From Uranotaenia lowii (taxonomy: Eukaryota; Arthropoda; Insecta; Diptera; Culicidae): a stretch of 64,000 nt of DNA. A model generated the notes under the pieces. The model was not told the origin of the DNA and did not search any database. It worked only from the letters and a program-made list of their open reading frames with translations. The position numbers and the translations under genes were made by a program. Below, piece by piece: positions 58,061 to 64,000 of this stretch. The DNA lies in the NCBI RefSeq assembly GCF_029784155.1, contig NC_073692.1, forward strand, positions 14,055,752 through 14,119,751, written 5' to 3'. Numbering within the stretch: the stretch's first letter is position 1; each line of letters opens with the position of its first letter.

Positions 58061-60182
58061 TTTCTAAATATTTAATAATTTTCGAATTTTAAATTTCTCA
58101 AAAAAATTCAATGGTTAATATTTTAAGAATTTTAATTAATTTCAATATTTCTGAACTCGGTCAAATTTCTTGAAATTGTCAAACTTCTAAATTTTTAATT
58201 TTTGCTATCTTATCGAAATTCTTAATTTTTGAGAATCATTTCTGTTCTCTAAAATACCTCAAATTCCTGAAACATTTCATTTATTTCAAATTTTATTTAT
58301 TCTATTTATTTCATGTTTCCAAAATCTCTAATTCCAAAAAACTGCACAAATTTTTACATGTTTCCTACATAACTCTTATTTATCTTAAGTATTCCTTCAA
58401 AAGAGCATCAAAGTGATAAAATATTTGAAAATCTAACGAGAAAAATCCTCCAATTTAACCCATTTTTTATTTAATTAACACACTTCTGAAATTTCTCGAA
58501 TTCAATAAATATTTATCATTTTTAAAAAATTTACAAAACATTGGAGTTTTCAAAAAAATTCAAAAATTAATAGTTCAAACACTGAAAAAAAATTCAATAA
58601 ATCATACAAAAATGATACCAAATTGATATGTTTTTAACAAAATGTTTTAGTCAGAAAAAGAATTTTAGCACCCTATTTTAAAGTTGCGTACAATGGAATA
58701 TTTTGTTACACATTGTACGCTAGTTCACGGATTGATCTTGCATGCAAGTAAGCTCACAGCTTGTTTCTAGTTTTAAGGTGTAAGTTTTTTTTATCGCCTT
58801 TCACGAAGCTTTCTGTGATCCGACTTTCATGGATCTCAAAGACGATGTGAGCAAACAAAGATGAGCCTTTGATAGGACTCATCGTATTTGTTAGCTGTTT
58901 TTATGATTTTAAAAACTGAACTTTTTGAAAGATTTTTAAATTTTTTGTTTATTTTAATCCACTGAAAATACCTCGTCTTAATTTCCCGGTTTTAAACAAC
59001 TTTAAAACTTCTCATCTTTGAATACCGTCAATATCTTTCAAGCCATGACCTATCGTAAGATCAATCGTAGCAGCCCTGGTCAGTTGTTATGAACAACTTC
59101 GATACGACAAGGGGAGGCCCATTGGCTACTTCGATGATGACGGTGGTACAGTAGATACAAACTTGATAGCTTTGTCCATTTCAAATCGACACAAGTGGAG
59201 ACGAAATTATGAATGAAAGATGTCGTTCGAAATTGAGACTTTCGTCGGCAACCCAAGATTGGACGATTTGTCGCTTGGCTTACGCATGCGTAAGTGCGTT
59301 AAGATCGTACCGTCATAGAACGGTCCCCTATTTTAAGGCAAGCAAACAGCGTTGACGACGCAAATTGACGATGACGGCGTTGACGTTGCTCTTCTGAATG
59401 AAAAAACTTGATTGTTTCGTGTTGTCGTTGGGGCCAAAAATACCGAACGAGCAGATTGGGAACGGTCTTTTTTTGCGAGCACAAGTGGGTGCCCGCGATA
59501 TCAATAAAAATAATTGAGGTGACTTGGAAATAGCAGCAGCAGCAGCTTCCAAAAAAAATCGGCGACCGGGTACTTTTGCTGCATTGTCGATTCGTAATGG
59601 AAGCAACAGCAGCATCAGTAACAGGGAGATGTGACGGGACTCGGTCAAGTGGACGCCATCTGTCATCACGGCGACAAATTGGGAACAATTGTGTCTGGGT
59701 TGGGTTGAGGTACAAGGAACAAGGAGGAGGAATACTTGGGGGAAATTGGGATGCCCCATTGTTGCATCCCGATTGAGATGTTGCATTTCGAGAGCGGGAT
59801 CGTGTGCGATCGTGGACGATCTTTGCTCGAGCTGGAGTGAGATGGCGATTCATGCGGCTGCATAGCGCCATCATTTGATTAAATCAACGCGCGAATTTCA
59901 ATTGATCGACGACGACGACAACTGACCAACTGTTCGGGTGAGGTTCGGGAGTGTTCTAGAGTTATCGTGACTTCTGCTTAGGGAAAGATCACTGTCCATA
60001 GACGATACTTCTAACTGGAGATGCTGAATTTTGGCAAACGATAAAATTTTGCAACATATTAGATGGGTTGATTGGTCGGGTCTGGCCAGTCGAGATCGAT
60101 CTTTAGTACCGGTAGGAGTTCGATTCGTCTCTACGGATAGCTTGTGAACGGAAAGTCTGTGAATAATCTGTGATCTTCAGCC
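58061..60182. other. intergenic, 5' flank of gene D
   Basis: AT-rich to about 58960, then GC-richer toward the gene. The minus frame 59299-59874 (191 codons) is the longest non-repeat, non-transposon frame in the window. It has no domain, and an overlapping minus frame (59328-59786) is almost as long, so both are probably by-products of composition. No TATA box is convincing. Confidence 0.4.
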
Positions 60183-61112
60183 ATGGTTTCCAGGAGCATA
60201 TGTGTATTGCTAGCCGTGACAGCTCAATTAGTATTAGCTGCACCAACTAGTGAGTCATCTTTGAATGCATTGAGCCTACGAGATCAACTAATTGAGTGAT
60301 GCGCTTTTTCTAGGACGGAAACAAGAAGCGGAAGGATGCTCCCGAAGTTCAACAGATCTAGACGATTGTGTAGCAAGTTCCATCCAACACTTTGTCAACT
60401 TCATGGCCAGTGGGAAGATTTCGCCTAAGGTCTCGATAACTCCATTTGACCCGCTCCTATTACCCAACATGACAATCAGTCACAAATCTACCAATACCAA
60501 GGCAGTCTTTGTCAACAGATATTTGATAGGTCTAAAGAACAGTTTTGTTCATGACACCAGGTAAGCCTTCGAAACTCATTTTTCCTCAACGAAATAGTCT
60601 TAAACACACCCCTCTTTCCTACAGTGTTGACCTGAACAAAATGGAAGTAAGCCTAACTCTACTGATGCCTGCTCTGGAACTTCTCGGAATGTACTCGGCC
60701 GAATCTCTGGACGATCTGGAAGCATCGGAAAATACGATCTTAACTATTTCCATTCGTAAGTATTCCAACCAAAAATCTTCCGAAAAAACCTCTAAATATT
60801 CTCAATATCCCCGCAGGTAGTTCAACGGCCAAGTTCCGCATCCAGGTATCCACGCAGAAACCTCCGAGCGGCATCGAGCAGCTCCGGATAAACGTCACCG
60901 ACATTGACCTAGTGATGGGTCCGTACATGATCAACGATCTGGACCACAGCACCCACATACCGCGGGTCAATCGGCACCTCAACAGCATCCCGAGGGCCGA
61001 ATTCGTGGCGCTTATCGAGAACGACCTGCGAGTGCAACTGGGCTCCCGACTGCAGTACATTGCTAATGAAGTGTTTTCACTGGCGCCGTACGAAAAATTG
61101 TTCCCCGTGTGA
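60183..61112 (+). CDS. gene D: takeout/JHBP-like secreted protein, 246 aa
   Basis: Coding exons 60183-60249, 60314-60560, 60625-60755 and 60817-61112; introns of 64, 64 and 61 bp in phases 1, 2, 1; total 741 nt, no stop. Signal peptide at residues 1-20 (MVSRSICVLLAVTAQLVLAA). The family cysteines are C31 and C41 (CSRSSTDLDDC). Exon 2 is 247 nt, three codons longer than in A-C, and exon 3 is 131 nt as in gene C. C-terminus PYEKLFPV carries the takeout FP ending, closest to gene C (both have LAP-(F/Y)-E-(R/K)-(F/L)FP). All three introns are short and splice sites are canonical. The probable role is extracellular transport of a hydrophobic ligand. Confidence 0.9.
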
Positions 61113-61155
61113 TCACTGGAAAAGATTCTCATTGAACAAAAGACACAGAAAAAAA

Positions 61156-61161
61156 AATAAA
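61156..61161 (+). terminator. poly-A signal of gene D
   Basis: AATAAA 44 bp after the stop codon, within a short A-rich stretch, an ordinary distance for a compact insect 3' UTR. Confidence 0.6.
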
Positions 61162-62480
61162 ACACTCCATCACAAAAGTCGCCAGCACAAACACCATAAA
61201 ACATAACCAAATCCAACTATCAATTGAAAAACCGCACAGTGTATCACAGCCTGCTTCGATCCCCAATTCCAATCCTCTTCTCCGCCATTCAGTACCTATC
61301 ATATGCAATTGTGTTCGCCTGCTTGGATGGACATTTCGCGACTTTCGTATACCTATTCATGTGTGCGGTTGATTGGTTCAATCAAAATGGCATTGATGCA
61401 GTTCAAAAGCCTTCACTCGGGATGACGGGACCGAATCGATCGATCCAATACATTCGCACATCTCGATTAATTTATGACCCTGCTTGGTTCGGGTTCGTTC
61501 GGGTCGGGTGCAATCGTGACGTTTAGCGCGAGTGCATTTCTCTAAACAAATGATCCACCGAAAATTGCCCCTCGAAGTGCGTCGACCTTTGATGAAAAAT
61601 TCTTCTGTCGCCAAACTAAAACCCAAAAAAAAAACAAGAAACAAAAATATATTAATCACGGCGACCAGACATCTGGGTCGGTTATTGAACTGATCCGGTG
61701 TGGTGGGTTCGTTGAAGAAAAGTTTTTGGCGCGACATCGTTGAGCGCCCCTCGTCGTTGATCAATCGATCGCATCTCCTCATGAAAAGCACGCACGACAC
61801 GGGAGAGTGTGCCGAATTGTGGGTTGTTTTTTTTTTTTTTTCGTTTTCATTTCTCCCCGAACTGAGCAGACAGCAGACTACCAGACTGTGCTCGTGGACC
61901 AAACTGGTGGAGCATAATTAGATTGTTTGGGTGCGACAATCGTAATGGTCAATTTTTTCGGCTTTTGAATTGCGCCTTGCGACTCTGTCTGCCATCGACT
62001 AAAGCATTGATAAGTTGTCCTATGTCTTAGCGATTGTCAATAGATATCATAAATCAATATGGATGATAATTTCAGCTTTCGAAGTAAATGTTGATCAAGG
62101 ATATAAGAAGTTATCGTTGCAACTCTGTTCAAGTTACTAGAGAATGAAAATTAATAAATTAAATATAAGAACCGCTTGAATCATGGCACGCTGAGATGAT
62201 GTTTCTGCGATGTTAAAGCGTTTCAATTTTTTAACATGCCGGTCTGAATCTCACCTCAACTGATACGTTCAGCAAAAATCCTTAAATTTGGCACCGTTTG
62301 TATTTTTCTTCATGAATTTCCCATGTACAAAACAATTATTCGTATTGGAAGTTTCTACGTCCGTCAGAATCGCCTGGACCTTGTTTACGGCATACCATTC
62401 CATGGCATTTTTCATTATGGCAAGAAGCAACAGTCGGAAAACATAAAATGGAAAAATTGTGTTTTGACTTAAGAGAAAGG
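61162..62480. other. intergenic downstream of gene D, nothing firm
   Basis: No exon supported. At 62300-62440 the minus strand holds a faint mariner-like phrase (AMEWYAVNKVQ) too short to call an element. Confidence 0.4.
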
Positions 62481-62499
62481 TAGAACAAGTTTTTCCAGG

Positions 62500-64000
62500 C
62501 GTTTCTGCACATAAATTTTGCGTTTCATGTTCTTGACCGTTATGTTAATTTGGCTCTGCAATTCAGGATATCGCTACTTCCATCGTGTTGAAGATGTGCT
62601 CGATGGTGGATTTTCGAGTATCTGGATCTCCTCCCCAATCGGCATCCGCATAGCCTTTTACCAGCAGTATCGCTCGGCCATAGGATTTTCGTTAGCGCTT
62701 GGAAACCCATTTGTTTCGAATCGTCGTCCTGCCCAGATCCAAGGTCCCGTTTTTTTCACACGCCCCATAGCGTTGGTGCAGTTTATTGGCTCGTTCTCCT
62801 TTTCGTACTGTAAAAGACCAGGACCAGTAACAGGACTAAAACAAACAAAATCTTCATTCTTGCCTGGGAAAACGCGCTCCCCCGCGCTTGGCTCAGCTTC
62901 TGGATGATCATCCTGCAGTGTTTCGACTTTTGGCTCGCGCTCCGTAACCACACTTTGGTCGTCTGTTGCTCGTCTCGGTTGATTTGGAACCACATCGCAG
63001 AACAATTTCATTAGTTCCTCTGATGTTTCCTCTGGAATCGACTTAGCCGGTTTCCCTTGGTTCAGCCGGTATAGCCCATCTGTCTCGGATCCAGATGCAG
63101 TTACGTCACCATCTTCATCCAGGACCTCGCAACGACCGGCTCGGAACACCACCTACAACCCTTTGTGCAAATTTTGCTGATGGACAGAAGGTTGGTTGCT
63201 AGATCGGGAACTAGAAGAACCTCGCGTTTTTCGATTGGACCTTCTTCAAGCACCATGGTGACGTTGCCCCTGGCAACAGATTGTATCGTCTCGTTGTTAG
63301 CCGTGCTAATGAAGTGCACGAAATTTTCTTTCTTGGCGAAACCATCTTCGCACTTGGTCATGTGGGAACTCGCCGCTGAATCGAAGAACCACTCGTCTAG
63401 ACATCTCGCCGACATCAACGCGCACAGGGCCTTACCATTCGAACCTCCCGGATTGTTCGAAGAACCTCGCTTTTGAGAGTAATTAGCTGCATAATGGCAT
63501 CCCAAAACTTTTGCAGGTCACCTTCATCAGCTTGTCAATGGCCATCTAACGCCTTGAAGAGTCTTCATTTTGAGGGCATGGGACATCAGCTCCATTCCCG
63601 ACACTTGAATGACCATTATCATCGGGGCATAGTAAACCGGAAGACCCTTCAGCAGCAAAGATGCCAGCCACTGATCGATTTCATGCAGGCTGTCGGTTGT
63701 CGTAACAAACTCATCAACGTAATCCTCCACACTCTCGAAGTCTTCTAATTTGACCGACGTCAGCTTGTCCAGTAGACTACACCATCAGCTCAGTCCATCG
63801 TTCTGGAATGCCCTCTCCAGCTTGTTCCAGGCCTCTTGAGCTGTTTCCTCGTTTCACACCAGACTAAAGTTGCTCTTCTCGATACTCAGGCAAATGGCAG
63901 CTAACGCTCGCTCGTCCTTTTCCGGATCCACAACGTCGCCATCTTCAGGTTTGACGGCACGTAACGTCCTTTCTCGGAAGAGATTCATTTTCATCGAAAA
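62500..64000 (-). pseudogene. decayed Ty1/copia-type retrotransposon, gag to partial pol
   Basis: Read on the minus strand from the window edge: a gag segment (63750-64000 with stops: ALAAICLSIEKSNF, EAWNKLERAF), gag continuing at 63527-63760 (DYVDEFVTTTDSL, LLLKGLPVYYAPM), a remnant zinc-knuckle area (CHYAANYSQKR, 63460-63500), a protease-like stretch with WFFDSAASSHMT (about 63380), VLLVPDLATNLLSISKI, and then after a frameshift the pre-integrase region (VFRAGRCEVLDEDGD, DGLYRLN). Most of integrase and RT is deleted; the RNase H tail GYADADWGGDPDTRKST is recognisable near 62600-62650. Several stops and frameshifts mean it is dead. The 5' LTR lies beyond the window. Confidence 0.8.

Noticed and set aside
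59299..59874. 191-codon minus-strand frame upstream of gene D
   Set aside because: No domain, odd composition (poly-Cys patch, R/S/Q runs) and a rival overlapping frame of 152 codons. It is most likely an effect of local GC content in the gene D flank.
62290..62440. Second mariner-like fragment (AMEWYAVNKVQ on the minus strand)
   Set aside because: Only about a dozen residues are convincing and the catalytic context is missing. Noted in the flanking entry only.
1..64000. CRISPR arrays, bacterial operons, rRNA or viral genes
   Set aside because: The satellites have no spacer-repeat alternation, all supported genes have spliceosomal introns, and no rRNA or virus-like ORF was recognised beyond retrotransposons.

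Overview
This window is nuclear DNA of an insect, most likely a dipteran and plausibly a mosquito. The evidence is short phase-conserved GT-AG introns, AT-rich intergenic DNA, abundant MITEs, Helitron, mariner (DD37E type), non-LTR and Ty1/copia-type elements, and a cluster of takeout/juvenile-hormone-binding-protein (JHBP)-like genes. The species assignment is inference from these traits; no taxonomic marker is present.

The only host genes I can support are four JHBP-domain (takeout/daywake-like) genes, all on the + strand: A (7234-8182), B (18025-32884), C (40756-47236) and D (60183-61112). Each has four coding exons with the same intron phases (1, 2, 1). Exon 1 encodes a signal peptide. 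Exon 2 carries the paired N-terminal cysteines and is exactly 238 nt in A, B and C (247 nt in D). Reading frames close perfectly, giving 249, 248, 253 and 246 aa. They look like tandem duplicates encoding secreted carriers of small hydrophobic ligands. B and C differ from A and D in having hugely expanded first introns (13.8 kb and 5.6 kb against 74 and 64 bp), filled with transposable elements.

The rest is repeat-derived or featureless. 1-7100: MITE remnants, a Helitron with internal 180-bp tandem units nested between inverted CCCAGAATG-motif arrays, and a Jockey-like RT relic. 8.2-17.5 kb: a 0.9-kb TIR element, a tRNA-like (SINE-like) repeat, a hAT-type MITE and a minus-strand RTE-like relic. 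18-32 kb (intron 1 of B): three hAT-type MITEs with 8-bp target duplications, a second SINE-like repeat and a 21-bp direct repeat flanking 1.4 kb. 35.7-39.2 kb: a long inverted repeat and a third copy of the CACAGAAT MITE. 41-46 kb (intron 1 of C): a dead mariner split in two, with a 1.2-kb TIR element in between. 47.5-58 kb: two 9-bp satellites, GTCATTTTT and TAAAATTTC, the second split by an apparently full-length, intact I-like non-LTR retrotransposon (ORF1 458 aa, ORF2 1363 aa, poly-A tail). 62.5-64 kb: a decayed Ty1/copia element on the minus strand.

The most unusual pattern is a group of short TIR elements, each of whose body is built from many degenerate copies, in both orientations, of its own short motif (CACAGAAT, CCGGGCAA, CCGTAGA, CCCAGAATG, ACCCCTTA, TACGA). 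Several have clean 8-bp target duplications and GTTGCC-type ends.
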